DNA of 64,000 nt from Chaunax sp. Z400 (taxonomy: Eukaryota; Chordata; Actinopteri; Lophiiformes; Chaunacidae). The stretch's first letter is position 1. Each line of letters starts with the position of its first letter. Below, piece after piece: positions 25,108 to 36,173 of this stretch. The notes below the pieces were generated by a model, which had not been told where the DNA came from, did no database searches, and saw only the letters and a list, made by a program, of their open reading frames with translations. Location of the stretch: positions 2,472,001 to 2,536,000 of the forward strand of contig CM075194.1 of assembly GCA_037577475.1 (NCBI GenBank), written 5' to 3'. A program made the translations under genes and the position numbers.

Positions 25108-28100
25108 CTGGAGGGAAACGCATTTAATGAGGCAGTTTAACAGATGTGCAAATTAACTTATATTTATTTATATAGTCATGACACTAAATAGTTTTAAATG
25201 TATAAAGGGTCAAATAAAAATATTATTTAAAAAAATTAGATTTTTAAAAAATATATATAATTTAAAAAAATACAATTTAAAATAAATAAATAAATAAAAT
25301 AAACAACAACAAAAAATCTTTTTTTTAAAAAGATTTTTACTTTTAAGTTTAATTGTAAAAAGGGTTTCCTCTGCTGTGTGCAGAGCTTTTTTCCCCTACA
25401 CGAACTTTCAGTGTCTTATATTTTGGTTGATGATGTCACTGACCGAGGACGAAGATGCGTCCCTGGTGGACGGTGACTCCATGTGCGCTGCGACAGGTCT
25501 GCATCGGGGTCCTGGGTTCCCACAGGTTCTTGGCTATATTGTAACGCTCCACAGAACACAGCTGGCTCCGCCCATCGTACCCTCCTATCGCGTACAGGTA
25601 CGAGTTCACACACACCAACCCTGCAAAGACAGCAGGAACTGAACTTCAACAGTTCAACTGTTTTTTTTCAAGATGGCTGTAAGACATGAAGCTGGAACAG
25701 GAGCTGGTTGGATATGCTTGGCATAAAAACTTAATTCATTTCTCATCGAACTCACTGAAAGATTCTCAAAATGTCAAACAAGTCAGAAGATAAGAAACAC
25801 ACACGTAACTGAAGACCATTACTGTGACTGAACACACTCACCCAGTCCGCTGCGGATGGTGTTCATGGGTGCCAGCTGGTGCCAGGTGTTGGTGTCGGGT
25901 TGGTACTTCTCTGCAGTGTTCCAGCGGGTCTGCCCATCATACCCACCCACCACGTACAGAGCCCCCCCGCACGCAGCCACTCCGGCCCCCAAACGAGCCA
26001 CCGACATCGGGCAAATAAAGGACCAGCGGTTCGACTCTGGATCCCACCTGCAGAGCAAACAGTCGGCGTGGTGATAATCTGCTGTCTGCTCCTAATGATA
26101 TTACTCAATCAATTAATTCATATAATCAAATTAGTGCCCCGATGCTGTAATCCACAGGAGCCGATCCACTTTAAGTGGATTAGGTTAAGATGTCAACCAT
26201 GTTTGGCAACTATTGACTTTCTGCAAGGCCAAAGACGCTGCATCACCTCTGAGAGCCGACAGAGACGAGTCCCATGATTCTGGAGTCCAACGGAATCAAA
26301 ACTTTTATTTATAAAAAAAAATAAGTGGTAGCAAACGTATCGACTGCAAACCCCTAAAACCTCACACACACATCCCTCACCTCTCCACCGTGTTGTGATG
26401 GGTGGAGCCCTGGGAGCCGCCCACGGCGTAGATGCAGCCGTCCACCACGCCCACCCCCACCCTGTTCCTGGGGATGTGGAGGGAGGCCCGCTGGCTCCAC
26501 TGGTTGGTCATGGGATTGTAGCAGGACAGGGCGCTGGACTCCGTGTTGGTCTGAAGGGACAGGTTCCTGCCTCCGACCTGGATTCACAGAAACAGGGATT
26601 AGAACAGAGGTTGTACGACGGGTAGAAGCTGACAGGTGAGAAAAAGAAAATAAAGGTATTAAATATTTAAAAATGTAACAGAAATGAGGCAGAAAAATAG
26701 CATCAAACTGAACCAGTGTCAGAATTTTAAGGTTCACATGACATTTAATTGGTGCTTGGATACGACTGGTTCAACCTACAGTGTACAGGAGACCAAACAG
26801 GGCACAGGCTCCCAGACCGCTGCATGGAGACGCCATGTCAGACAGTTTCAGCCAGACGTTCCCCCTGGGATCATAAGCCTCCATGGAGGCCAGTGAATGC
26901 TGCTGGTACCTGAACAGAGACGAGGAAACAGTGAGAGGCCAGAAGGTACGGATGATGGAGCTTGAAACTTAGGGGCACATATTGCGAAATTGGGAAAATG
27001 GAAATAGTTCGCTGCCCTACGTGAGTCGGACGCTGATCAAAATCAATCTGTGTGACTCCGACAGAAACGAGGAATTGTTTTTAATTTTTTATTCCTGTCT
27101 AGAAGCTTTTGTGAACTTTCGTCATCATTCTCCAACAGGTGACCAAATGAAACGCACCTTTACCTTAAGAACAATTTCAACATTACGACTTTTATTATCT
27201 TAGCCGACTCATTTCTAGACTGGAACCAACTGATTTTAAGATTTCTTGAGGAGAAAAATGATCTCACTGCCATTTTCTCCTAAAATTCACTGTTTCTTTC
27301 TTGTATTTTAGCTGCTCTTTTTTTGCATTGTTGAGCTTAAGAATAATAAGAAACAGATGATAAACAGAGAAACATATAAATATATAAAACACATGTAGAA
27401 AGAAGGTAATAAATGGCTTGAATGGAAGACTTTCTAAGATCCTCTGGAGGGCAGTCTAACACTTTCTGGATCCATGAGATGTCGCTCACATGATCACGTA
27501 TCTCACAAAGTGTGTAACGTATCCAGAGGAAGTGACCTCTACAAACTGGTAATTCTTTGCCCAATAAAGAGGTAACTACCCGCCGGCCACGTAGATGAGC
27601 TGCGTTCCACGGTTGGGTGCAGGAGGCAGCTTCCTCAGAGTCATATCCTGGAAGATCTTAGACAGGAAGTCCTTACAGGAATTGGCCTGGAGTTAATAAA
27701 CGGGACAGAGGGATAAAAACCAGAAGAGTGAAAAAACATAAGAATCTCTTCTCTCTACTCGTCTCCAGAGGAAACACGACAGAAGGCTGAGGTTCACCTT
27801 GCTGAGGATGGGGCAGGACAGGAGCTGGTTCTTCAGGAACTTTGGAGGCAGGGCGTAGATGTGAACCGCATTCAGGAGGGCGTGGAGGTACTGGGCTCTG
27901 CCCTCCATGTCCCAGCGGACCCAGTCTGTGCAGGCCTTATACACCTGACAGGGATCCATTTATCAGATCAGTATGTGTTCATTATGGAGAAACAGATGGC
28001 AGGTTTAGTACTAATATTTTTATATAATATAATATAATATAATATAATATAATATAATATAATTATATTATATTATATATAATATAATATAATATAATTA

Positions 28101-31100
28101 TATATTACATAATTATATTATATAACATTTTTAGCATGAGATGTCTGATAATACACAAGATATTAAAATATTGAACAGTATTTTCTTAGGCTTTGAAACA
28201 AAATCATGTTTTTATTTTAAGATTCAAAAGGCAAATTAACAGACAAACAGAGTTGAAAGTTCACACATTCTTTACTCAGGTAGAATTACTGTTACCTGTT
28301 TACAGAAAGTAAAAGTAGAAGTATTGATTCCACTTCTTTACTCAAGTAAAAGTGAAAAAGGACATGGAAAATATTCATTGATCAGCTCGGTGATGCTTTT
28401 ATGCAGGAATTTACGTTTGTGTCGTATTTGTACTGTTTATAGTGTAGAGAAGTAGAAACTCCTGTTTTCCTATGTCCTCCATGAAATGAATGCATAGATA
28501 TATAGAAATATTCATGTTAATAAGTTCATATAAGAATGTATGTATGTGGAGGAACATGTATTTATTTATTTATTTATTTATTTTTTTAGTCACCAGGTGC
28601 ACTGAAAAAATACCCAATTGCATATGAGTATTGGACAATCTTTTATTGTACTGATTTATGAATTTATTGCAATAAAAGTATTTAAAAAAGGATTAAAGTA
28701 AAAACTATCATCTGTTTTTGTACAAATCGAACTAAAATCTAACTATATAATATTAATTTAAGGGATTCTTATTGTTATTTAAAGGTAAAGAATGACCGTT
28801 ATGTAGATTACAACTAGACGTCACACTTTTCCTTCATGGTCCAGTTTTCTGCATGTTTCTTGTCTGTTTTGTCTTCTTCTGTGTGTCGTGTGTCTGACAT
28901 GTGTGCCGCTGGATAAACCAAGGGATCGTCTTTTCTATCTGTTACTGTCCATTTAGGGCCAAATCAGGCTTCATGTCAGGAAAATGGTGCCAAATAAAAA
29001 TAATCTACTCAACTAACGAGTAGAAAGTTCAGATATTTGTGTTCAAATGAAGGAAATAAAAGTCAAAAGGATACCAGAAAACTGAAGTACAGTATTTGTA
29101 CTTCCCACCTCTGCAGGAAACAAATATTCAGAGGCTGATTATAACATCGTGTCTTTTGAACGTTACACACCTCAGACTCACAGAGAACCTTCAGACTGTC
29201 CTGACTGATGAGCTCCAGCAGCTGGCAGTGAGAGAGGCTGAAGAACTCGTCTTCTTTAGTCACCTGGAAGAAGATACAGGCTGATCAACAGCTGGTTCTT
29301 ATCTGTTCAGCTGTGAAACATCACAGCCCCATTTAGTCACGTCCACTTTCTTCTTCTCTTCACCTCAAAGTGTTCTGACAGGTTTCACTGAGTTTAACCT
29401 GCAGGAATTTATTGTGTTGACTTGTCAGATCTGTTCATTTTTATGTTATCAGTTGAAAAACAGACAGAATAAAAAGAATCGTGGGGGCTTGAAAAGAAAA
29501 TGTAGCCACAGATTGAGTGTTTTTAAAACATGTCAGGTGTGAATCATGGCTGTAAATGATCAGTTATACACTGAATAACCAAAACCCTGTTGATATCCAA
29601 GTCTTAGAAAATGTTTAAAAGTAGGTGCATTTCTCCTTCTGGCCTGAAATGTGGGCGTTTTCTTTCCCCATTCATCCCTACCAGAGAGGAATAATCAACT
29701 TTTTATCATGTAAAATGTAAAATAATTCATTGGTTTCACTTCCAGCATTAAGTCGCAACCAACTGTCACAACTTTAATAGTTCAATTAACTTTTCAAACT
29801 TTGCTTTTATCGTCGAAACAAACGTCGTCTTCAAGTTGAGTTAACTCATGTTTTCTTTTCTGAAATGTCTTACAGTGACTGTCAGGAATTATAGATGAGC
29901 CATTAGATAAATAAGACAGACATAGATATAGATACAGTAGATAAGACAGATATAGATATACAGTACTGTGCAAAAGTCTTAGGCAGGTGTGAAGAAATGC
30001 TGTGAAGAATTGATGCTGTTTTGAAGGCAAAGGATGGTGAAACCAAATATTGATTTGATTTAGGTTTTTCTTCTGTTCGCTCACTTTGCATTTTGTAAAT
30101 CGATAAAAATAAACAATTCAATTTTATATTTTTGAAAGCTTTCTTACTTTACAGCATTTCTTCACACCTGACTTTTGCACAGAACTGTAGATACAGTAGA
30201 TAAGACAGATATAGATATAGATACAGTAGATAAGACAGGTATGAATAACACAGACCTAAACTTGGATCGTTTCTTTCTTATCACCTCACAAATGCTGCTG
30301 AAGCTGAACGTCGGACTTCCTCGTGTTAAACCTGGTTAAATAATAATTGGAGAATTCTTTGCATCTAAAAAGTGTGATATTTAGGGACAGTGGACACCTA
30401 ATAAATGACGGTTTTATTCTTCAGTGGTCATAAGATTGCTGTGAATTCTTCTTTATTTCATCCTGACTAAACTATCCAGCTGTCAGCCATGAGGTGCAAC
30501 ATGAAGGGAGTGTCAGAGAAAATATTGTACGTCACAAAAAGTAAAGAAGAAACGACAATATAAGAAACAAGCTTCCCTAAAGACGTCTGACCTGACTGGA
30601 CTAAACTCGTGCTTCCTGCGTTTGAACGTCACCTCGTTGAAATGTGTGTTGATGTATTCTCGACTCCGCTGGTGCAGCTCCGTGCAGCCGATCTCCTCGG
30701 CGAAGCGGGAAATGCCGATGACGTTAGCGGGCTCCAGGTGTTTGGTGAGGAAGTCGCAGCAGGCTTTAGCCACGTCCTCGATCTGATATCTTATAGGAAG
30801 ATAAGGACACCTCATGTGTTCATCTAAAAGTATCAGTCAGGTGTTATTTAATGACTTTAACTGTAAATCCTGAAAGATTCAAGCTGTTCATTTACCTCAT
30901 AGCAGCTAAAAGAAGGTGCAGCACACACTTCTCTCCCACCGTTATGTGGGAGGTGTAGGCGAAGTCTATGAGTCTTCCCACCACCTGGGGGCAGACGTCC
31001 CGCAGCGTGACCTCCGGGGCGCAGCGCTCCTTAAAGCTGCTGGTGAACATGGCTCTGAAGTAGGGGCTGCAGGAGGCCAGCACCACCTTATGCACCTGGA

Positions 31101-32228
31101 GAGAAATGAGTTTCATGATTTCACTATATATGGAGAAATATAACAAATATAAATAACAAATATAATTAACAAAAATATAATTAAAAAATATAACAGGGGC
31201 GCATCAGAAATAAACAAAGAATTAAAATGATAACAAAAAAAGAAAAAAGTGTTTAAAGTTTTCCTTTACCACTTTCAGCTGAAATAAATTCAAATTTCTT
31301 TCATTTTATTATTATTATTAATTTTCTTTTCTACTTAGTTTTAATTTTATTTGTCTATTTTTTGTCCTATTTTTATGGCACAAATTTAAACATGTATCTA
31401 TTCATTCGACAGCGCCTCGATCTGTTAGAGCAAAACCGAGTGTAAATTAATTTGTGTGTGTCTGTGTGTGTGTGTGTCTGTGTGTGTGTCTGTGTGTGTG
31501 TGTGTCTGTGTGTGTGTGTGTGTGTGTCTGTGTGTGTGTGTCTGTGTGTGTGTGTCTGTGTGTGTGTCTGTGTGTGTGTGGCTGTGTGTGTGTGTGTGTC
31601 TGTGTGTGTGTCTGTGTGTGTGTGGCTGTGTGTGTGTGTGTGTCTGTGTGTGTGTCTGTGTGTGTGTGGCTGTGTGTGTGTGTGTGTCTGTGTGTCTGTG
31701 TGTGTGTGTGTCAGTTTGCAGCCTCACTGAGCAACATTTCCCACTGTTCCCATCATATTTCCAGTTTTTCTATCGCTAGTAATGAAATGAACCTGTTATT
31801 GTATTTCTAGAGAGATGATTGGCCGAGAGGCAAATGGGAGGACCGTGATGTCACCCGTCACACAAGTGTTACTGTATGTTGTTATTATTTAGTCATTGCC
31901 AGGCCTCCATACTCTGCCTGTACTTAATAAGTTTCTACTTATATCCACAAACTGTGAGACAAACATCCCATAATTTGTCACAAACGTCTGATCCTTTCGT
32001 TTAGCAGCGTCTCACCTTGAAGTCCACGGTCCGGTCCTTGTGTGTGACGTGCAGCACCAGGTCGCACAACATCTCCTGCCGTCTGAACTCCTCCATGACG
32101 GTCAGGGCCCTGGAGGCGTGGGTCTCCACCGTGTAGTCCAGATACCCGGACCCATGCATGGAGGGAACCACGATGGCCGAGAAATCAGATTCACATGTGG
32201 GGCGTTTCTTCCTCAGAGGACAATGCAT
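24941..32228 (-). CDS. keap1a: Keap1 (Kelch-like ECH-associated protein 1), fish keap1a-type, complete coding region in 11 exons
   Basis: Joined coding exons, in minus-strand order: 32228-32016, 31095-30896, 30789-30633, 29263-29171, 27944-27798, 27686-27580, 26909-26780, 26577-26381, 26047-25842, 25620-25444, 25107-24941. Total 1794 nt, 597 residues plus TAA; all introns are GT-AG and all phases agree. The order is a short N-terminal tail, BTB domain (about 50-130), BACK/intervening region (about 160-270), six Kelch blades (about 300-585) and a short acidic tail ending PEQDEDT. Keap1 is a cytoplasmic Cul3 adaptor that presents Nrf2 for ubiquitination and senses electrophiles through cysteines. 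Counterparts of human C151 (here C128), C226, C241, C249, C288 (C265) and C297 (C274) are present; C273 is Ile250 and C257 is Met234. Ile at 273 with Cys at 288 is, as I recall, the keap1a pattern, hence the symbol. The length is close to human KEAP1 (624). The start ATG opens the N-terminal segment MHCPLRKKRP; upstream non-coding exons are not resolved. Confidence 0.95.
25444..25620 (-). CDS. keap1a: keap1a coding exon 10 (Kelch)
   Basis: Encodes residues 484-542 plus one base, with the blade motif YLYAIGGYDGRSQLCSVERY. Counterparts of human Y525, Q530 and S555 (CRSAHG) are present. Acceptor TTGCAG|GG, donor CTCG|GTCAGT. Confidence 0.95.
25842..26047 (-). CDS. keap1a: keap1a coding exon 9 (Kelch)
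   Basis: Encodes residues 415-483 plus one base. It contains two GG-type blade motifs (ALYVVGGYDGQTRWNTAEKY), with the counterparts of human R483 (TRWN) and S508 (TIRSGLG). Acceptor CTGCAG|G, donor CTGG|GTGAGT. Confidence 0.95.
26381..26577 (-). CDS. keap1a: keap1a coding exon 8 (Kelch)
   Basis: Encodes residues 350-414 plus two bases of R415. VGGRNLSL holds the counterpart of human R380, while human N382 is Leu. IPRNRVGVG holds the counterparts of human N414 and R415. Acceptor ATCCAG|GTC, donor GGAGAG|GTGAGG. Confidence 0.95.
26780..26909 (-). CDS. keap1a: keap1a coding exon 7 (Kelch)
   Basis: Encodes residues 306-349 (GYQQHSLASMEAYDP to LFGLLYT). Tyr307 matches human Y334; the position of human R336 is Gln. 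Donor ACT|GTAGGT, phase 0 out. Confidence 0.93.
27580..27686 (-). CDS. keap1a: keap1a coding exon 6 (IVR end and first Kelch strand)
   Basis: Encodes residues 271-305 plus two bases of G306, from ANSCKDFLSKIFQDMTL to LIYVAG. C274 equals human C297. The donor is GGCGG|GTAGTT, weaker than the others, but the frame joins exactly with the next exon. Confidence 0.92.
27798..27944 (-). CDS. keap1a: keap1a coding exon 5 (intervening region, sensor cysteines)
   Basis: Encodes residues 222-270. C226 here equals human C249. Met234 replaces human C257, Ile250 (NAVHIYAL) replaces human C273, and C265 (LLSCPIL) equals human C288. Both ends are phase 0. The downstream intron is only 111 bp. Confidence 0.95.
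28020..28115. repeat. TATAA pentanucleotide array with inverted switch
   Basis: About 95 bp of TATAA units inside the keap1a intron between coding exons 4 and 5. The phase flips through AATTATATT so that both halves are mutually complementary and could extrude as a cruciform. Confidence 0.9.
28116..29062. other. keap1a intron (rest), AT-rich, part hAT-like repeat
   Basis: Intronic sequence between coding exons 5 and 4. Around 28270-28400 it contains phrases such as TACTCAAGTAAAAGT that recur at 43.66-43.85 kb and 44.45-44.58 kb, so it is probably a decayed dispersed repeat. Nothing coding seen. Confidence 0.4.
29171..29263 (-). CDS. keap1a: keap1a coding exon 4 (BACK)
   Basis: A 93-nt exon encoding residues 191-221 (VTKEDEFFSLSHCQLLELIS to VLCESE). 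It contains the counterparts of human C226 (SHCQL) and C241 (VLCESE). Both ends are phase 0. Confidence 0.95.
29925..30240. repeat. GATACAGTAGATAAGACA tandem units flanking the MITE
   Basis: Units of the type ATAGATACAGTAGATAAGACA occur just left (29928-29960) and right (30187-30240) of the MITE, so the MITE appears to have landed inside a short tandem array. Confidence 0.6.
29959..30189. mobile_element. Palindromic MITE with about 40-bp terminal inverted repeats, TA-flanked
   Basis: The left end TACAGTACTGTGCAAAAGTC and the right end are reverse complements over roughly 40 bp, with one or two mismatches and a short gap. The interior is AT-rich and non-coding. TA at both ends suggests a Tc1/mariner-type target site. 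It lies in the keap1a intron between coding exons 4 and 3. Confidence 0.75.
30633..30789 (-). CDS. keap1a: keap1a coding exon 3 (BTB-BACK junction)
   Basis: Encodes residues 138-190 (YQIEDVAKACCDFL to EYINTHFNE), the end of BTB and the 3-box/BACK start that contacts Cul3. Acceptor CTATAAG|A, donor AACGAG|GTGACG, ending in phase 0. Confidence 0.95.
30896..31095 (-). CDS. keap1a: keap1a coding exon 2 (BTB core)
   Basis: Encodes residues 72-137 plus two bases of R138, from VHKVVLASCSPYFRAMF to GEKCVLHLLLAAM. It carries the cysteine equivalent to human C151 in the EKCVLH motif (residue 128), the main electrophile-sensing cysteine of the BTB domain. Acceptor CTCCAG|GTG and donor ATGAG|GTAAAT are canonical. 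Confidence 0.95.
31451..31713. repeat. Compound TG microsatellite with 44-bp higher-order unit
   Basis: TG repeats interrupted regularly by TC and GGC. The GGC interruptions at about 31580, 31624 and 31668 are 44 bp apart, so the array grew by duplication of a 44-bp block as well as by slippage. It lies in the keap1a intron between coding exons 1 and 2. Confidence 0.9.
32016..32228 (-). CDS. keap1a: keap1a coding exon 1
   Basis: Encodes residues 1-71: the N-terminal tail and the first part of the BTB domain (MEEFRRQEMLCDLVLHV). It ends in phase 0 at a TCAAG|GTGAG donor. A possible acceptor lies just upstream of the ATG (CCCCAACAG at about 32240 on the minus strand), so a 5' non-coding exon further upstream is plausible. 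The polypyrimidine tract there is weak, so the exon may simply extend upstream as 5' UTR. Confidence 0.92.
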
Positions 32229-35200
32229 TCTCCAGACCTCTGTTGGGGTTTCACCGTTTTAGTTTTAGAGTCCTGTGAAGCTCAGAGTTTTTAGTGCTTA
32301 TCCCATCAGGGTCGGACTTTCAGGAGAGGAGATTCATTTACGTCGACGCTCCAGTGAGCAGATGTCCTCAGTTCCTCCATTTTTACTCAGGTTCAACACA
32401 AAAATCCTTTCAGCAATTAGACATATCCAAGGAAATGAAGAGTGTAATGATGCCATCCATCAGTGAAAAGACTTTTATTCCATGAAATAAGCTCAGCTCA
32501 AATGTATCTCTGCATGAATATGTTGGGTAGACAAGCTTATAGACGGATCCAGGATCCAACATGATTGACAGCCTGTCAGTCAGGTTCACACGGTCCCCAA
32601 AGCAGGAGTCAGACCACCATCACTAAACTGGTACGGGTCCGCGTTTGACACGTTTCAGGGTTTTTAAAGTCATCAGGCGTGGTGCTGTTCGTCCTGCAAA
32701 ACCAGGAAGAACAGATTCAGATGAATGACTTTTAGTGGGTTGTAAGAAAGAGGATGGAATCACGTGATCATTTTCCCCTTGTGTGTGTATGTGTGTGTGT
32801 ATGTGTGTGTGTGTGTGTGTATGTGTGCATGTGTGTGTGTGTATGTGTGTATTTGTGGGTGTGAGTTTCACACTCAAGGTTTCACTTCCCTGCAGCCGAC
32901 ATAGAAAAGGCATCGGTTGAACTGCTTTAGGGCAAAGTTTTGGTCTTCACTGAAGAGAAGATCTAATTCAACACTTTCATTCTAAAATATTCTACATGTT
33001 AAAAGATAATGTGGATTTTTTTATATACTCTTTATTTAATGCATAGAAATAAATCCCTCGAAATTCTTATACGCAAGGAAAACTCAAAACACCTTTACAA
33101 AACAAAGACAAAACAAAAACTAATAGTAGCTAAATCAGGTGCAAAGCAACTTTTCTCTTCTTTGAGACTAATGTATTTGTACACGTTTATACAGGTTCAA
33201 GCAAAACGAAATGTTTGAAATGTTCACAAATAGCCGTAAATAGTTCAAGTCTATTTATTTGTCATTGCAGCCGTATCTGTAAAAACACATGCAAACAGTT
33301 AAAAGAGTGCAAGACAAAGAGCAACAATCATAAAGTGCAATCAAGTGTCTTCTGACTTAAAAACATTTTAAAATAAATAAAAACATATAAAATAAATGAC
33401 AAAAATAAAAATGAAATTATTTTAAAATGACAACATTTTTCTGAATTAAAAAAACATCCCAGATTACGGTGATTAGGAAAGTTACCTGGTGTAATGAGTC
33501 CAGTCACCGTCGGTAAACCTCGTGTTTCTACATCATTCTTGAGAAGAACATTCTGAACAGTTAGCTGTTAGCTGTTCCTGCTCCTTTCCAACCATCTCCT
33601 GGATGAAGTTTCACATTTAATGGACATGTTTTCTCAACAAACTCGCAAATAAGCATTTCCCCTAAATGTTGAACTGTTCCTTTAACTGAGACGCAAACTT
33701 TTTAATGAGGATCCCTAAATTTGGATATCAAAAAAAGGGAAAATATCATGTATACAGAACAGCTCATGTTGCAGACGTCTCTGTGATGACAGTTATTATT
33801 ATTCATATCCTGTTAATGAGCATCTATGAGCTGCAGTGTTATTGATAACATCAGGCTCTGCTGTTGAATGAAAAGTCGAGCTGTTTGAGGGGGACTGTGT
33901 CTTTAAGCGCGATGCCTCACATGACCGAAGGCATCTGGAAATGTGCAGCGTTGAAGAAGAACAAACCAACAAGAAGTGACTTCTGCTATGCCGTCTGTCA
34001 GCTGCAGTAAATCTATCTGGGTAAAAACCCTGAGAATGAAACACAGTGGATCCAGTTCAAGCATGAAAGAGGCTAAACCTGAGAAACCGACTTTATACAC
34101 ATCATTTTTATGACTTCACCACCACATCCATCAGGCTTCACCCTGATTCTGTGTTTTACTGAGCAAAGCAGAAGAAGCTGCTGGTTCCCTTCAGCTTTCT
34201 CTGCTGGTCACTTGACTGAATGTGTGAGACGGAGAGAGGGAGGGGAGAGCGATGCAGAAATAAAGAGAGGAATCTGAGGACAGAGGAAAAACCAGAGAGG
34301 GAGAGGAGAGAAAAACATTTAGCTGGAGAAAGAAAAAAAAAGAGGAGCGAGAAATCAGTGGAGGAGCGGATCGGGAAGGGAAGTGAGGCTCGTTCATAAA
34401 GTGAGCTGCACAGTTTGTTCATAAAGGCTCTTTGTGTTTGGCTCCATCAGCCTGTCGGCTCCACCAATCAGGCTTTAAGGGGGGTTAACGGTGAACTACT
34501 GAGTAAACATGTGGAGCCTGGATAAAGTGTTGCTCAACCCTGCAGGAACACTGTGAGAACAGTGTGACACTCGTTCTGTTCACGTTATTGAACAGTACCC
34601 CCCCGTTAGCATTTATTTTCTGTTAGCATTAGAAGAAAAGCAACCATGTTACTCATAAAAGATGTTTTAGAGGAGATTTGCAGCAGTCATCAGGTTACAT
34701 TTGTGCTTTTCAGACTCTGATAAGAGTCGTTCCATATTCTTTTCATCCAGACTGTTCTTCATAATCAGGTCTAGCTGAGTGCAGGATTTCTAAGAAGAAC
34801 CCACAGAAGTTAACCATTTACAGGCCGTTTCTGTGTCTGTTCTCCAACCTGAATGTACGAAACTCTGCAGGACGTTTTTAGGACATCCTGGTTTAACCTC
34901 TGAGAAAAAACAAACAAACAAACATGCTGTCTAAGTTTAACTGCTGAGCTGTCATGACTACACAGCTCTGGTTCCATAACAGCGGTGATGTAAGCGCTTC
35001 TGCCGTGTCATCCTGACACCTGACTGAGGTCAAAGGTCGCTGATGTCAAAAACTCTCCAGATATCAGACAGGCAGTAAAAATGCTAACAGTTTGGTAATT
35101 AAAGAGTTAAAAAGCCTCCTCTGAAGTCGTTTGAAGGTATGAAACGTGAACACTAAGACTTAACCTCACCCTACAGAAACACTAAATACTCTGAGTAATC

Positions 35201-35629
35201 TCTGAACAAAGAACACTCCTTTGTTATCTGTGCAAAATGTTTGACCACATAAACAGTTGGGAAAATGCTCAACAGCTAGACATGATTCCACTGGTGTTAC
35301 AGAGCTTCAGTCTGCTTTAAGTGACTTATAGTTTCACTGTATTGAAGTATTTTGTTGCCTCCATTTTCCAGCAGGCTTTTCATGGAGCGATTTAATCGTA
35401 TCCAGAGCTGAAAGAATACTTCTATATTACTTTGCAACTATTTTGATAATTGATTATTAATTATTTTAATTTTCAAGCACAAAATACAAAATCTTATTGG
35501 TTCTTTTATTTGAGAATTAGCTTCTTTCAAATCTGACCGATTTACAAGTTTTTCTTTGTTCACACAAAATAAATTCTGAGAATTTTTTTAACATTTTGGT
35601 TGTTTTATTGAACTTGTGTACATCCTTGG
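32229..35629. other. Upstream of keap1a coding start; probably 5' intron or intergenic
   Basis: TG/ATG runs at 32779-32870 and a GA-rich stretch at 34230-34380; otherwise unique. No coding exon recognised. Confidence 0.45.
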
Positions 35630-35830
35630 TGTTATTGGTCAAAAATGACCAGTCATTAAAAACGCCCCTTTTTGGCTTCCATGGCAACAGATAGAAGTTC
35701 AAAACTTGAAACGTTCACTAGAACTTGAGTTGATAAAAAGACGAAACACAACATGAGGTGATCATATGCATTATTATGGATTTATAATCAGCCATGTTTG
35801 AGCGGCCATCACCAAACGAGTTGACAGTAA
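35630..35830. repeat. Dispersed repeat, copy 1
   Basis: ACGCCCCTTTTTGGCTTCCA, GAGTTGATAAAAAGACGAAA and TTATTATGGATTTATAATCA recur with few changes at 50.67-51.01 kb. Confidence 0.75.
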
Positions 35831-36105
35831 ACAAACACAACAGGAGGTGAAAGATGTCGTAACATGTATGTGAAGGTTTAACGATTAACCTGCTCATCTA
35901 GAAAACATCTGGAAGATGAATCGATATTGAAAATGAATAAAAGTGTTACTTTCAGCCCTGAACACGTCCTTCAAGGTCTGCAACTTAGAGATATTATCTA
36001 ATTATGGAATAACTACTTTTTTTTTTTGATCAGTCGATGGTTTGGCCTAAAATGCAAAATTTGAATGAATGCAAATTAAAAACACTCCAACACTCGACTC
36101 TTGTG

Positions 36106-36106
36106 T

Positions 36107-36163
<57 letters not shown>

Positions 36164-36173
36164 GGGGGGGGGG
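36106..36173. repeat. TG microsatellite ending in a G run
   Basis: About 27 TG units followed directly by about 14 G, so a purine run abuts an alternating tract. Confidence 0.97.

Noticed and set aside
24941..32228. A generic KLHL gene instead of Keap1
   Set aside because: The sensor cysteine layout, GEKCVLH, CESEV and the TMEPC ending are specific to Keap1.
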